In this document: positions 1 through 7,852 of the stretch, in pieces
Layout of the letters: each line of letters begins with the position of its first letter
Numbering within the stretch: the first letter of the stretch is position 1
From: an uncultured Burkholderiales bacterium
GTDB lineage: Bacteria; Pseudomonadota; Gammaproteobacteria; Burkholderiales; Burkholderiaceae_C
Assembly: GCA_903871545.1 (NCBI GenBank)
Contig: CAIQHG010000079.1
Coordinates: 101,301-165,300, forward strand
Direction: 5' to 3'
Length of the DNA: 64,000 nucleotides
Notes under the pieces: generated by a model
What the model saw: only the letters and a program-made list of their open reading frames with translations
What the model was told of the DNA's origin: nothing
Databases searched by the model: none
Translations under genes and position numbers: made by a program

Positions 1-1
1 T

Positions 2-442
2 GTTTCCTTTCGTTTTTGGAGTCCTGAAAAATCTCTTTACCATTTGCATTCCAAAGCACTAGAGCTTTTAGATTCAGTGGATCTATCCAGTTTTGCAGAT
101 GAGCTTGCCGTTAATTTGCCCTACGGACGCAAGAGGGCGTTGGAGTTAGCGACCACCTTAGCTCTTGAGCCAGAACTGATGTTATTGGATGAGCCTACGC
201 AGGGCATGGGGCACGAAGATGTAGAGCGCGTCACTCAACTCATTAAAAAAGTCTCCATTGGCCGAACCGTTTTGATGGTTGAGCACAATATGAATGTAGT
301 GTCTAGCATTGCAGATAGAATCACCGTTTTACAACGCGGGTCTGTAATTGCAGACGGCAACTATAAAGAGGTCTCTAACAACCCTCTTGTCATTGAAGCC
401 TACATGGGTTCAAGCAATCAGGCCTTGGTTGGTGCACATTAA
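2..442 (+). CDS. livG: LivG-type ABC transporter ATP-binding protein (5' truncated by window edge)
   Basis: C-terminal part of the first ATPase of a branched-chain amino acid type ABC importer. The frame is open to the first bases of the window, so the Walker A half lies outside it; the TTG at 44 is not the real start. Visible are a modified signature region (LPYGRKRALELATTLA, where LivG proteins usually have LSYGQQR), Walker B with D-loop (LMLLDEPTQGM) and the switch region LMVEHNMNVV with the expected His. It is followed after 50 bp by the second ATPase and then by both permeases, the usual Liv order. Substrate cannot be told from the sequence; this family moves amino acids, amides, urea and aromatic acids. 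Confidence 0.9.
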   Translation, partial: VSFRFWSPEKSLYHLHSKALELLDSVDLSSFADELAVNLPYGRKRALELATTLALEPELMLLDEPTQGMGHEDVERVTQLIKKVSIGRTVLMVEHNMNVVSSIADRITVLQRGSVIADGNYKEVSNNPLVIEAYMGSSNQALVGAH

Positions 443-492
443 AAGGCCAGTAAAATGACTTTACTGCTAGATTTCCTGAATCCCCTCCAATT

Positions 493-1215
493 ATGAAAAG
501 TTCCCTGCCCTCTGAGCTCATTAAGATTGAAAACCTCCAAGCTTGGTACGGTGAGTCTCATATTCTTCACGGTGTCAACCTATCGGTAAATAAAGGAGAA
601 GTGGTTACGCTTTTAGGGCGCAACGGATCGGGCAGAACCACAACCCTTAGAGCCATAATGGGACTGACAGGGTCGAGAACTGGCTCTATCAAAGTCAGTG
701 GTGTTGAGAGCATCTCCTTAGCGCCCCATCAAATTGCAAAATTGGGGCTGGGTTATTGCCCAGAGGAGAGAGGAATATTCGCATCCCTTTCTACTTATGA
801 AAATTTAATACTCCCCCCAAAAATTAAGGGCACAGACGGGGGCATGTCGGTCAATGAAATTTATGCCATGTTCAGCAACCTCAAAGAGCGCAAAGACAGC
901 CCGGGAACGCGTCTATCTGGTGGCGAGCAACAAATGTTGGCAGTTGCTAGGATCCTCAGGACAGGGGCGAGGCTGTTGCTGTTGGATGAGATTTCAGAGG
1001 GACTTGCTCCTGTAATTGTTCAAAAGCTTGGCGTGATGATTGCCACTCTTAAGCAAGCTGGTTTCACCATCATTCTTGTGGAGCAAAACTTTCGTTTTGC
1101 TGCTCCGCTGGCGGATCGTTTTTACATTATGGAACATGGGCAAATAGTGCAAGAGTTTAATCATGCAGAGTTACCCTCTAAGATGGCCATGCTCCATGAG
1201 TTTTTAGGTGTTTAA
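493..1215 (+). CDS. livF: LivF-type ABC transporter ATP-binding protein with Arg in Walker A
   Basis: Second ATPase of the Liv-type importer, 240 residues, normal for LivF. The P-loop at residues 42-50 reads GRNGSGRTT: the invariant Walker A lysine is arginine (codon AGA). The signature LSGGEQQ is at 141-147, Walker B LLLLDE at 161-166 followed by IS rather than the usual PS, and the switch region is LVEQN, where LivF proteins normally have Gln. The ATG at 493 fits the family start. The rest of the sequence is well kept, so this looks like a subfamily trait or a tuned ATPase rather than decay, although the operon has lost its binding-protein gene just downstream. Confidence 0.93.
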   Translation: MKSSLPSELIKIENLQAWYGESHILHGVNLSVNKGEVVTLLGRNGSGRTTTLRAIMGLTGSRTGSIKVSGVESISLAPHQIAKLGLGYCPEERGIFASLSTYENLILPPKIKGTDGGMSVNEIYAMFSNLKERKDSPGTRLSGGEQQMLAVARILRTGARLLLLDEISEGLAPVIVQKLGVMIATLKQAGFTIILVEQNFRFAAPLADRFYIMEHGQIVQEFNHAELPSKMAMLHEFLGV

Positions 1216-1256
1216 CGATTTTAGAAACTTTAAGTTATTATGAAATTAATAAAAAA

Positions 1257-1460
1257 ATATCACGCTTCTGCCATTTCTTTGGCTATTAACTTATCCGAGA
1301 AGACGGGGTGATGATTCATGCGATGTATGTCATGCAAGTCAAAACTCCTGAGGAGTCACAGTATCCTTTTGATCCTCACAAATTGGTCAAGAAAATCAAG
1401 GGTGAGGTGGCCTTTGGCTCTTTGTCAGATTCAACTTGCCCGCTTGTTTATAAAAAATAG
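1257..1460 (+). pseudogene. Remnant of a Liv-type substrate-binding protein gene (3' end)
   Basis: Between livF and livH one frame reads, from about 1290 to the TAG at 1458-1460, a peptide typical of the C-terminus of LivJ/LivK-type binding proteins: IREDGVMIHAMYVMQVKTPEE, then a Pro-Phe-Asp stretch, a Lys-Val-Lys-Lys stretch and a terminal CPLVYKK. Upstream in the same frame a TAA at 1287-1289 interrupts a segment reading FFGY*LIREDG, which corresponds to the FF-x-KGG-x-IREDG segment of intact proteins. Nothing like the remaining roughly 350 codons is present. The operon therefore once held its own periplasmic receptor here. Family assignment is from memory of the conserved tail. Confidence 0.65.
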
Positions 1461-1520
1461 TCGTTATCCAATTTTGAATTTCACCCTAAGTAACTTTTCT
1501 CAGTCTTAAATAAAACACCC

Positions 1521-2405
1521 ATGACCGATATTTTTGGTATTCCAATTCAAGTTATTTTGGGGCAGCTGTTGCTCGGATTGGTTAATGGTTCCTTTTATGC
1601 CATGTTAAGTCTAGGACTCGCTGTGATCTTTGGGCTTTTGGGAGTGGTCAATTTTGCACATGGTGCCTTTTACATGATGGGGGCATATGCAACTTGGATT
1701 CTTTTAGATGTTTTTGATTTAGGCTATTGGTGGGCATTAATTTTGTCTCCGCTCTCAGTTGGTTTGATTGGCATCATCTTGGAGAGACTTTTTTTGCGGT
1801 TCCTGTACAAAGTTGACCCCTTGTATGGTTTATTGCTTACGTTTGGTTTGTCTTTGATTGCTGAGGGTGTTTTGCGCGAGGTATTCGGAGCTTCAGGACA
1901 ATCGTATCCGGTTCCGGATCTTTTGAAGGGGACTTTTGACGTAGGATTTATGAATTTGCCAATTTATAGGGTCTGGGTAATTGTTGCCTCTTTGAGTATT
2001 TGTTTTGTGACCTGGTACGTGATTGAGAGAACCCGTCTTGGCTCAACGCTAAGAGCTGCGACAGAGAATCCTAAACTTGTGCAGGCCTTTGGAATAAACG
2101 TACCGATGATGGTTATGTTTACATACGCCGGCGGAGTGGCTTTGGCGGCCTTAGCCGGGGTGTTGTCAGCCCCCATTATTCAAGTCTCCCCCCTAATGGG
2201 GTCCTCCCTTGTGATCGTAGTTTTTGCAGTAGTAGTGATTGGGGGGATGGGCTCGATTTTGGGCGCAATTCTCAGCGGGGTTGCACTAGGCGTAATTGAG
2301 GGGTTTACGAAGGTATTTTACCCAGAGGCTTCAAACATCGTGGTGTTTTTGATCATGGCTATTGTGCTGTGTTGGCGTCCTGCCGGTTTATTTGGTAAAG
2401 AGTAA
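1521..2405 (+). CDS. livH: Branched-chain amino acid type ABC transporter permease LivH
   Basis: Inner-membrane permease of the Liv-type importer, 294 residues, the usual LivH length. It begins with the family-typical stretch around LVNGSFYAMLSLGLAVIFGL and has about eight hydrophobic segments; the cytoplasmic coupling loop (TRLGSTLRAATENPKLVQAFGIN, near residues 171-193) that contacts the ATPases is intact, as is the conserved VIGGMGSILGA segment near 240. It follows the binding-protein remnant and its TAA is directly abutted by the livM start, indicating translational coupling. Confidence 0.95.
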   Translation: MTDIFGIPIQVILGQLLLGLVNGSFYAMLSLGLAVIFGLLGVVNFAHGAFYMMGAYATWILLDVFDLGYWWALILSPLSVGLIGIILERLFLRFLYKVDPLYGLLLTFGLSLIAEGVLREVFGASGQSYPVPDLLKGTFDVGFMNLPIYRVWVIVASLSICFVTWYVIERTRLGSTLRAATENPKLVQAFGINVPMMVMFTYAGGVALAALAGVLSAPIIQVSPLMGSSLVIVVFAVVVIGGMGSILGAILSGVALGVIEGFTKVFYPEASNIVVFLIMAIVLCWRPAGLFGKE

Positions 2406-3341
2406 ATGATGCAGATGTCTAGAATTACAACCTTCTACGTTATTGTGTTTGCGCTCGCGCTTTTAGCACCCTTCCTAGGCGTCTACCCAATCTTCATGAT
2501 GACCTTGCTGTGCTACGCGTTATTTGCCTGTGCATTTAACTTAATGCTTGGCTACAGCGGAATGCTGTCATTTGGTCACGCTGCTTACTTTGGAAGCTCA
2601 GCCTACATCACTTGCTGGCTTATCACCGCAAACGGGTGGTCTTCGATTGGTGCTCTTTTGGCCGGCACGTTGGTCTCCACGGTGCTGGGTTTGGTTATAG
2701 GTTTGATTGCAATTAGGCGGGCTGGGATTTACTTTGCAATGATCACACTGGCTTTGTCTCAGCTGGTTTACTTTGTTTGCCTTCAAGCGCCATTTACTGG
2801 GGGTGAGAACGGCATTCAAGGTGTTCCTAGAGGAGATTTACTAGGCATCATTTCTCTTGCAAACGATACAGTCATGTACTACTTTGTACTTTTTATTTTT
2901 GTTTGTGTGTATTTATTCATTGTGAGGGTTGTTCACTCCCCCTTTGGTCAGGTGTTAAAGGCTATTCGAGAAAATGAACCAAGGGCTTCATCTATTGGAT
3001 ACTACGCAGAGCAATACAAACTGCTTGTGTTCGTGTTGTCAAGTACTTTAGCCGGCTTAGCTGGTTCACTTAAAGCTTTGGTGCTTGGTTTTGCTACTCT
3101 GTCCGATGTATTGCAGTCTACCTCCGGGGAGGTTATTTTGATGACGATGTTAGGTGGAGCGGGCACTTTCTTTGGACCAGTTTTAGGCTCAGCTATCGTA
3201 ATAGCCTTACAAAACTTACTCTCAGACAAAGTGGGGTCATGGGTTACTGTCATCATTGGTGCAATTTTCGTTGTGTGCGTGATGGCTTTTAGAAAAGGCA
3301 TCGTCGGCGAATGGTTAGCTTATCAAAATAAAAAGAGCTAA
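2406..3341 (+). CDS. livM: Branched-chain amino acid type ABC transporter permease LivM
   Basis: Second inner-membrane permease of the same importer, 311 residues. The conserved LivM parts are present: the early YALFACAFNLMLGYSGMLSF segment, the coupling loop around SPFGQVLKAIRENEPRASSIGY (near residues 177-198), and a late LGGAGTFFGPVLGSA segment. The ATG at 2406 follows the livH stop without a gap; further ATGs at 2409 and 2415 are possible starts. It is the last gene of the operon and converges on the kinase gene, whose stop lies 18 bp away. Confidence 0.95.
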   Translation: MMQMSRITTFYVIVFALALLAPFLGVYPIFMMTLLCYALFACAFNLMLGYSGMLSFGHAAYFGSSAYITCWLITANGWSSIGALLAGTLVSTVLGLVIGLIAIRRAGIYFAMITLALSQLVYFVCLQAPFTGGENGIQGVPRGDLLGIISLANDTVMYYFVLFIFVCVYLFIVRVVHSPFGQVLKAIRENEPRASSIGYYAEQYKLLVFVLSSTLAGLAGSLKALVLGFATLSDVLQSTSGEVILMTMLGGAGTFFGPVLGSAIVIALQNLLSDKVGSWVTVIIGAIFVVCVMAFRKGIVGEWLAYQNKKS

Positions 3342-3359
3342 GCACTGATTTCACGCAAT

Positions 3360-4754
3360 TTAGGCTGGCAAATCAACCGTTACTTGAGTACCTTTTGTTT
3401 CTGGTTGTACTTGAATGCTGAGCACTCCGCCCAAAAGTAGGCATGTCTTTTGAGCAATGGGGAGTCCAAGACCAACGCCTTGATTGGTTGAGTCCAAGCC
3501 CCTCCAAAACGGGGTTAGCATTTTTTCAATGTCATTTTTCGACACCTTTGAGCCGTTATCCAATACTTGCAAAATGACTCGGTTGTGTTGAATGTTTGCA
3601 TTTAGCTCAACCGTGTCCCCGCCGTAATTGAATGCATTATCAATAATGTTGTCCATGATCTCAATGAGCAGTGTGAGGTTTGAGTTAATTTTAAAATTTT
3701 TAACAGAATGCAGGTAAGTGCTGGTTCTCAAATCTTTTCCTGTTTTTTTAAAAATAGGCCCCCAATTTTTTTCCAGCTCAGAGGTCAAAAACCCGAGACT
3801 TATCTCACTTTTCTCAATGGTATTTACGCCCTCCGATCTGGCCAGTGTAAGGAGCTGTTTGACAAGTTGTGTAACGCGAGTTGAAGCTGAGGAGAGCTCT
3901 ATAAGAACCTCAGGATCAGGGGGGGAGTGGGGGTTGGCTTGGTTTGTTCTTAATAAGTCGTCCACCAAAAGTTTTATGCCCGCCAATGGTGTTCTGAGTT
4001 GATGGGCGGCGTCTGAGATGAACCTTCTCTCGTGAGCTATTGCTTCCTCTAAGCGCCTGAGGAGATCGTTGATGTGGCTTATAAGCCCCGTTAGCTCATC
4101 AGGTACCTGGGACAAAGGAATTGGTGAGAGATCGTTGATACCTCTTTTTGAGACTGCGTCATTGATTGCCTTCGCGGGTGCCAGGCCGTAGCCTATTCCA
4201 GCAAATAACAAAGGGACAATCAAAACGGCCAATCCAATGGCAGGCAGAAAAATAGCCGCCGCCAATTCTGTTGAAATTTGGTCGCGTTTAGCCTGTGACT
4301 CACCCACAATGACCCAAGCATAAGCGCTTGATTGTTTGTCTTGTAATTTTATGGCCACAACTCTTAAATTACCAGTCGCAGTGTTGGAGTCAAAAAATAA
4401 GGGTAGATCAGGCTTTAGGAGATCAGCGTTTTGGGGGAGATCCAAGGAGGCGTTCCCGACTATTTTTTTACCCTCTTGGGTGATCACCGTAAAACGCGAC
4501 GGGGAGAAAGAGTCAAAGATCAAGGAGTCCGCTGTATGGGGATCGCCTGAGAAAACCGGTACACCCTTATCCCAGTGAATTTGAGTCATAAGGGCCAAAG
4601 CATCATCTTTTAGTATTCGGTCAAATGCCAATTGAGCAGAGCGACCCGCCAACCAAAATGCGACCAAGGTTGCTGCCAGGGCAGAGGCCACCCATAGCCA
4701 TATAAAGGTAAGGATAAGGTTGCGTTTTAAACTATCTGCTTTGAATAATTTCAC
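3360..4754 (-). CDS. TctE-like sensor histidine kinase
   Basis: Membrane histidine kinase of 464 residues. Near residues 15-35 there is a first transmembrane segment, then a periplasmic sensor region of the size of the two-component sensor-kinase N-terminal domain, and a second hydrophobic stretch (FLPAIGLAVLIVPLLFAGIG). The H-box ERRFISDAAHQLRTPLAG lies near residue 250, and the ATPase domain carries the N box (EIMDNIIDNAFNYGG), G1 box (VLDNG) and G2 box (GVGLGLPIA). Its start overlaps the response-regulator stop by 4 bp. TctE-type kinases usually control tricarboxylate or other organic-acid uptake; the neighbouring Liv operon is a plausible but unproven target. Confidence 0.88.
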   Translation of the reverse strand: MKLFKADSLKRNLILTFIWLWVASALAATLVAFWLAGRSAQLAFDRILKDDALALMTQIHWDKGVPVFSGDPHTADSLIFDSFSPSRFTVITQEGKKIVGNASLDLPQNADLLKPDLPLFFDSNTATGNLRVVAIKLQDKQSSAYAWVIVGESQAKRDQISTELAAAIFLPAIGLAVLIVPLLFAGIGYGLAPAKAINDAVSKRGINDLSPIPLSQVPDELTGLISHINDLLRRLEEAIAHERRFISDAAHQLRTPLAGIKLLVDDLLRTNQANPHSPPDPEVLIELSSASTRVTQLVKQLLTLARSEGVNTIEKSEISLGFLTSELEKNWGPIFKKTGKDLRTSTYLHSVKNFKINSNLTLLIEIMDNIIDNAFNYGGDTVELNANIQHNRVILQVLDNGSKVSKNDIEKMLTPFWRGLDSTNQGVGLGLPIAQKTCLLLGGVLSIQVQPETKGTQVTVDLPA

Positions 4755-5419
4755 AGACTTACCTCAATAACGTACCCAGTCCCTCGAACAGTTATTATGG
4801 AGACGCCGGTATTAGCCAACTTTCTTCTGAGCTTGAGAATGTATATCTCAACTGCGTTGGGGGTAAAGTTGGTGTCCCAACTAGACATGGCAGAGACGAT
4901 CCGGCTCTTAGGTACAGCTTTTCCAGACGAGCCCATCAAAAGCTCTAGGAGAGTTGCCTCGCGAGGGCTCACCATAATGCGCTGCTCTTTATAAAAAAGC
5001 TCCCGACTGTGGGTGTTAAATGAAACATCTCCAAGCCCAAGCACTTGAGTCATTGAGCCTGTTCTGCGTCGAACGATAGCCCGGACTCTTGCAATCAATT
5101 CTGGGGCTTCAAATGGTTTTGTTAAGTAGTCATCCCCCCCGCTATTGAGCCCCAATATGCGGTCTTGCAATTCGTCCCTTGCCGTGAGTATCAAGACGGC
5201 ATGTTTAAGCCCCTTGTCGCGCCATTGTTTTAGTACTTTTAAACCATCAATTTTGGGTAAACTTAAGTCCAAAACCGCAATATCATATTCTTGGATGGCT
5301 GTAGCCCCCAGCGCAAGTTCACCGTTATCAACTGTGTCCACTTGCCAGCCCTCTGCCAGCAAGGTTCGCTTAAGTCCCAAACGAAGTGCAGAATCGTCCT
5401 CAACAACTAGAACTCTCAT
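4751..5419 (-). CDS. TctD-like OmpR-family response regulator
   Basis: Cytoplasmic DNA-binding response regulator, 222 residues. The receiver domain occupies about 1-115, with acidic pocket EDD at 7-9, phospho-acceptor D51 (IAVLDLSLPK) and the conserved Lys of LTKPFE near 100. A winged-helix OmpR/PhoB output domain follows (VSPREATLLELLM, then NAVEIYILKLRRKL and the C-terminal hairpin TVRGTGYVIE). It is transcribed with, and overlaps by 4 bp, the kinase gene downstream. Only 37 bp separate it from the divergent corA-like gene, so both promoters must lie in overlapping sequence. Confidence 0.92.
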   Translation of the reverse strand: MRVLVVEDDSALRLGLKRTLLAEGWQVDTVDNGELALGATAIQEYDIAVLDLSLPKIDGLKVLKQWRDKGLKHAVLILTARDELQDRILGLNSGGDDYLTKPFEAPELIARVRAIVRRRTGSMTQVLGLGDVSFNTHSRELFYKEQRIMVSPREATLLELLMGSSGKAVPKSRIVSAMSSWDTNFTPNAVEIYILKLRRKLANTGVSIITVRGTGYVIEVSL

Positions 5420-5456
5420 ATCTTTGAAGCTTCATCTATTTTGTGTATCATGATGC

Positions 5457-6548
5457 ATGAGAATTTTTAAGATAACCCAAAATTCGGTCCATGAGTCGGA
5501 CCAACTCCCAAAAGCTGATCCAGGTGATGGATTTCTTTGGATGGCCTTTGCGAGGCGGGAGTTTGAATTATTACAGCAAGATATTCAAACAACTCTTTCG
5601 AATATTTGCAACTCCCAGATTGTAGACCTTCACATCACCGATATCTTAAACAATCAGTTACCCTCGCATTATGACTTTACCTCTGACTATGACATTTTGG
5701 TTTTTAGACGTCTTGCGTCCGGTCAAACAGAAACTAGTTTGAGCGAGCCGGGTTCTATTTTGCGTAGTCCCAGTAATAAGGGGGGACCTCCAGTGCTTAG
5801 AAGAATAGATACCAGTCCAGTTGCATTTGTAGTTATGGGCTGCGTTTTGTTGACCGTTCACCCAACGGACTGCTCAGTTAGGGATTCGTTTGCAACCAAG
5901 TTGCTAAACTCGGCCGCCTCCGCCGCCTCGAGCCACCGCTTACCGCAAAGCCCCTCCGATTTAATGCTGAGAGTTGTGAGTCAGATGGTAGACGGCTATC
6001 TTAATTTAAGGAGAGAGTTGACCCGCCAACTCGATCACTGGCAAAGTGAGTTGCTAAACCCGAGAACACGGTTCAAAGATTGGAGCGCTTTGCTAGATGC
6101 AAGGTTGTCGCTGCATTTGCTTGATGAAATTAGCGAAGATCAGCGTAGTGCAGTACAAGAGTGGACCGATTCACTGGAATCGTTTGCCAAAGAAGCACAG
6201 AGCTCGCCCCTCGAGTTGGAGCTCTTAAAGGTAAGAAGTCGCGATTTAGTAGAGCACATTGAACGTGTCGCTCACCATGTCAGAAGGCTTGAGCAAAGCG
6301 CGGAGACTGCGGTTCAGATGCACTTTAGTGCCCAAAGTAATAGAACAAATGAAATTATGAGAACCCTGACAGTTTTGACTGCTGTGTTTTTGCCACTTAA
6401 TTTAATTACAGGTTTTTTTGGAATGAATTTTGAGACATTTCCCTATATACATTATGAGCAGGGATTGTTTTGGACCATTTTATTTATGGTCTTAATAAGT
6501 CTAGGCTCTGTTATTTTTTTCTGGAGAAAGAAGTTTCTCGGCGGCTAA
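5457..6548 (+). CDS. CorA-family divalent metal ion transporter
   Basis: 363-residue protein with a large soluble N-terminal domain and two C-terminal membrane helices, the CorA layout. After the long helical stalk (residues about 240-310) the first helix ends in the GMN motif (FFGMNFETFPY), which forms the CorA selectivity filter, and a second helix (FWTILFMVLISLGSVIFFW) follows. A short charged tail RRKKF-like end matches the cytoplasmic basic tail. It probably moves Mg2+ or Co2+, or exports Zn2+ as ZntB does. It is divergent from the TctED-like genes. Confidence 0.88.
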   Translation: MRIFKITQNSVHESDQLPKADPGDGFLWMAFARREFELLQQDIQTTLSNICNSQIVDLHITDILNNQLPSHYDFTSDYDILVFRRLASGQTETSLSEPGSILRSPSNKGGPPVLRRIDTSPVAFVVMGCVLLTVHPTDCSVRDSFATKLLNSAASAASSHRLPQSPSDLMLRVVSQMVDGYLNLRRELTRQLDHWQSELLNPRTRFKDWSALLDARLSLHLLDEISEDQRSAVQEWTDSLESFAKEAQSSPLELELLKVRSRDLVEHIERVAHHVRRLEQSAETAVQMHFSAQSNRTNEIMRTLTVLTAVFLPLNLITGFFGMNFETFPYIHYEQGLFWTILFMVLISLGSVIFFWRKKFLGG

Positions 6549-6776
6549 TAAAAAGACGCTGGTTGCAAATCTGCGTAAATCCCGCCCGTGATCAAAAAAA
6601 ACTCGTTTGAACCCCAATCAGGTTTAGCCCAGCCATGAATGCATTAGCCATCTGCGCGCGCTGATTAAGCCGTCATGATCATTGCGTGCGTTGGGGCGTT
6701 CTTTGGTTTACTAAGTCCGCATTGGAGCGATAAGTGGACCAGTGATAGCGTAGTGGCACTCCATAAATTTCTAGGA
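6549..6776. other. Intergenic left edge of the G+C-rich island
   Basis: The stretch between the corA-like gene and the LysR gene. One forward frame from an ATG at 6675 is open for about 50 codons into the LysR gene and starts with a hydrophobic segment (MIIACVGAFFGLLSP); it might be the broken start of a membrane-protein gene cut by the arrival of the island, but I recognise no family. No integrase, tRNA or clear attachment repeat is visible. Confidence 0.35.
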
Positions 6777-7706
6777 TCAAGCCTTCTCCAGACTAGCGTG
6801 CAACCAGCCCCCGCTGTTCACTAAATTTTGGACGACACGGCGCATTGTGGTGATCACTTCCTCTGTTGCCCGCGAAGGCGGGCGCTCGACAGCACGTGCC
6901 AAAAATCTTCGCAGGTAAACGCCCTGTATCGGCACAGCGGCCAAATGGCCTTCGTCCAAATCAGGTTGCACGGGGGCTGCGAAGTGAACGGTATAGCCCA
7001 CCCCGGCCACCACCAGGCGTTTGGCCACGTCAAGCGTGGCCACCTCCACGATTTGATTAAGTGTGACGCCCGCTCGGGCAGCGGCCAGGTCCAACTCCAT
7101 GCGCACGCCCGACTTGGCCAGACCCGTCATCACCAGCGGAAGTCCCTCTAACTTGGCGGGGGATATGCTGCGTGCCTTGAGCCGCGGATCACCGCCTCGG
7201 CCAATTAGGCAGATCTGCTCCGTGAGCAGACGTGCACCCACTAATTTGCTCGGCTCGTATGGGAGGTTTAGGATGGCCACATCCACGCCGCCTTCTAACA
7301 GCAAGTTGCGAAGGGTGGGGGGGAAGCCCTCAACGATCCGCAGGCGCACGCCGGGCAGACTTTGCTCGACGGCCTGCGTCAAGGGCAGCGTGAGCAAAAG
7401 CGCTAACCCTGGCGTTAAACCAACCGACACCAGGCCGCTTGGTTCGCGCTGGCGTGCGCTCATGTCCTGTTTCATCTGCTCGGCGTATCGCACCAGGAAA
7501 GAGGCTCGCTCAAGCAAAAAGAGCGCCTCTTCGGTAGGCGTGGCGCCGCGGGGATGACGCACGAATAGTTGCACACCAAATTCCTCCTCCAGTAGCCGGA
7601 TCTGGCGGCTGAGCGCCGGTTGAGCGACATGAAGTACGCTGGCGGCCCGTCCGTAATGCTGGTGCGTAGCCAAGGCGATGAAGTAGCGAAGTTGTCTCAG
7701 GTCCAT
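6777..7706 (-). CDS. LysR-family transcriptional regulator
   Basis: 309-residue LysR-type activator. The N-terminal winged helix-turn-helix is clear (MDLRQLRYFIALATHQHYGR, then AASVLHVAQPALSRQIRLLE, residues 1-45), and a periplasmic-binding-fold effector domain follows from about residue 90. It is divergent from the first Bug protein gene; the 146-bp gap contains a perfect T-N11-A palindrome. It most likely controls the island's catabolic genes in response to their substrate or an intermediate. Codon use is G+C-rich, like the rest of the island and unlike the corA-like gene to the left. Confidence 0.93.
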   Translation of the reverse strand: MDLRQLRYFIALATHQHYGRAASVLHVAQPALSRQIRLLEEEFGVQLFVRHPRGATPTEEALFLLERASFLVRYAEQMKQDMSARQREPSGLVSVGLTPGLALLLTLPLTQAVEQSLPGVRLRIVEGFPPTLRNLLLEGGVDVAILNLPYEPSKLVGARLLTEQICLIGRGGDPRLKARSISPAKLEGLPLVMTGLAKSGVRMELDLAAARAGVTLNQIVEVATLDVAKRLVVAGVGYTVHFAAPVQPDLDEGHLAAVPIQGVYLRRFLARAVERPPSRATEEVITTMRRVVQNLVNSGGWLHASLEKA

Positions 7707-7736
7707 AGAAATAAAGGGGATGGGTAGGTCATGTCG

Positions 7737-7751
7737 ATAACAGAATGTTAT
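7737..7751. promoter_or_regulatory. Candidate LysR operator (T-N11-A palindrome)
   Basis: The perfect inverted repeat ATAACAGAATGTTAT contains the T-N11-A core typical of LysR-type binding sites and sits 31 bp upstream of the lysR start codon and about 100 bp upstream of the first tctC-like gene, where such a regulator would control both directions. No second half-site was checked experimentally. Confidence 0.5.
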
Positions 7752-7852
7752 GGAACTGCTAAAAAAATGCTATTGGACGTTACCCTCGGTCGCTTCCTAA
7801 AATGATACCTATACAACTTTTACGATTACTTTTTTATATAAACTGATATTTC

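Noticed and set aside
1318..1509. 63-codon forward ORF between livF and livH
   Set aside because: Its translation has no recognisable features; the neighbouring frame at 1290-1460 reads as a binding-protein tail, so this ORF is a shadow of that remnant.
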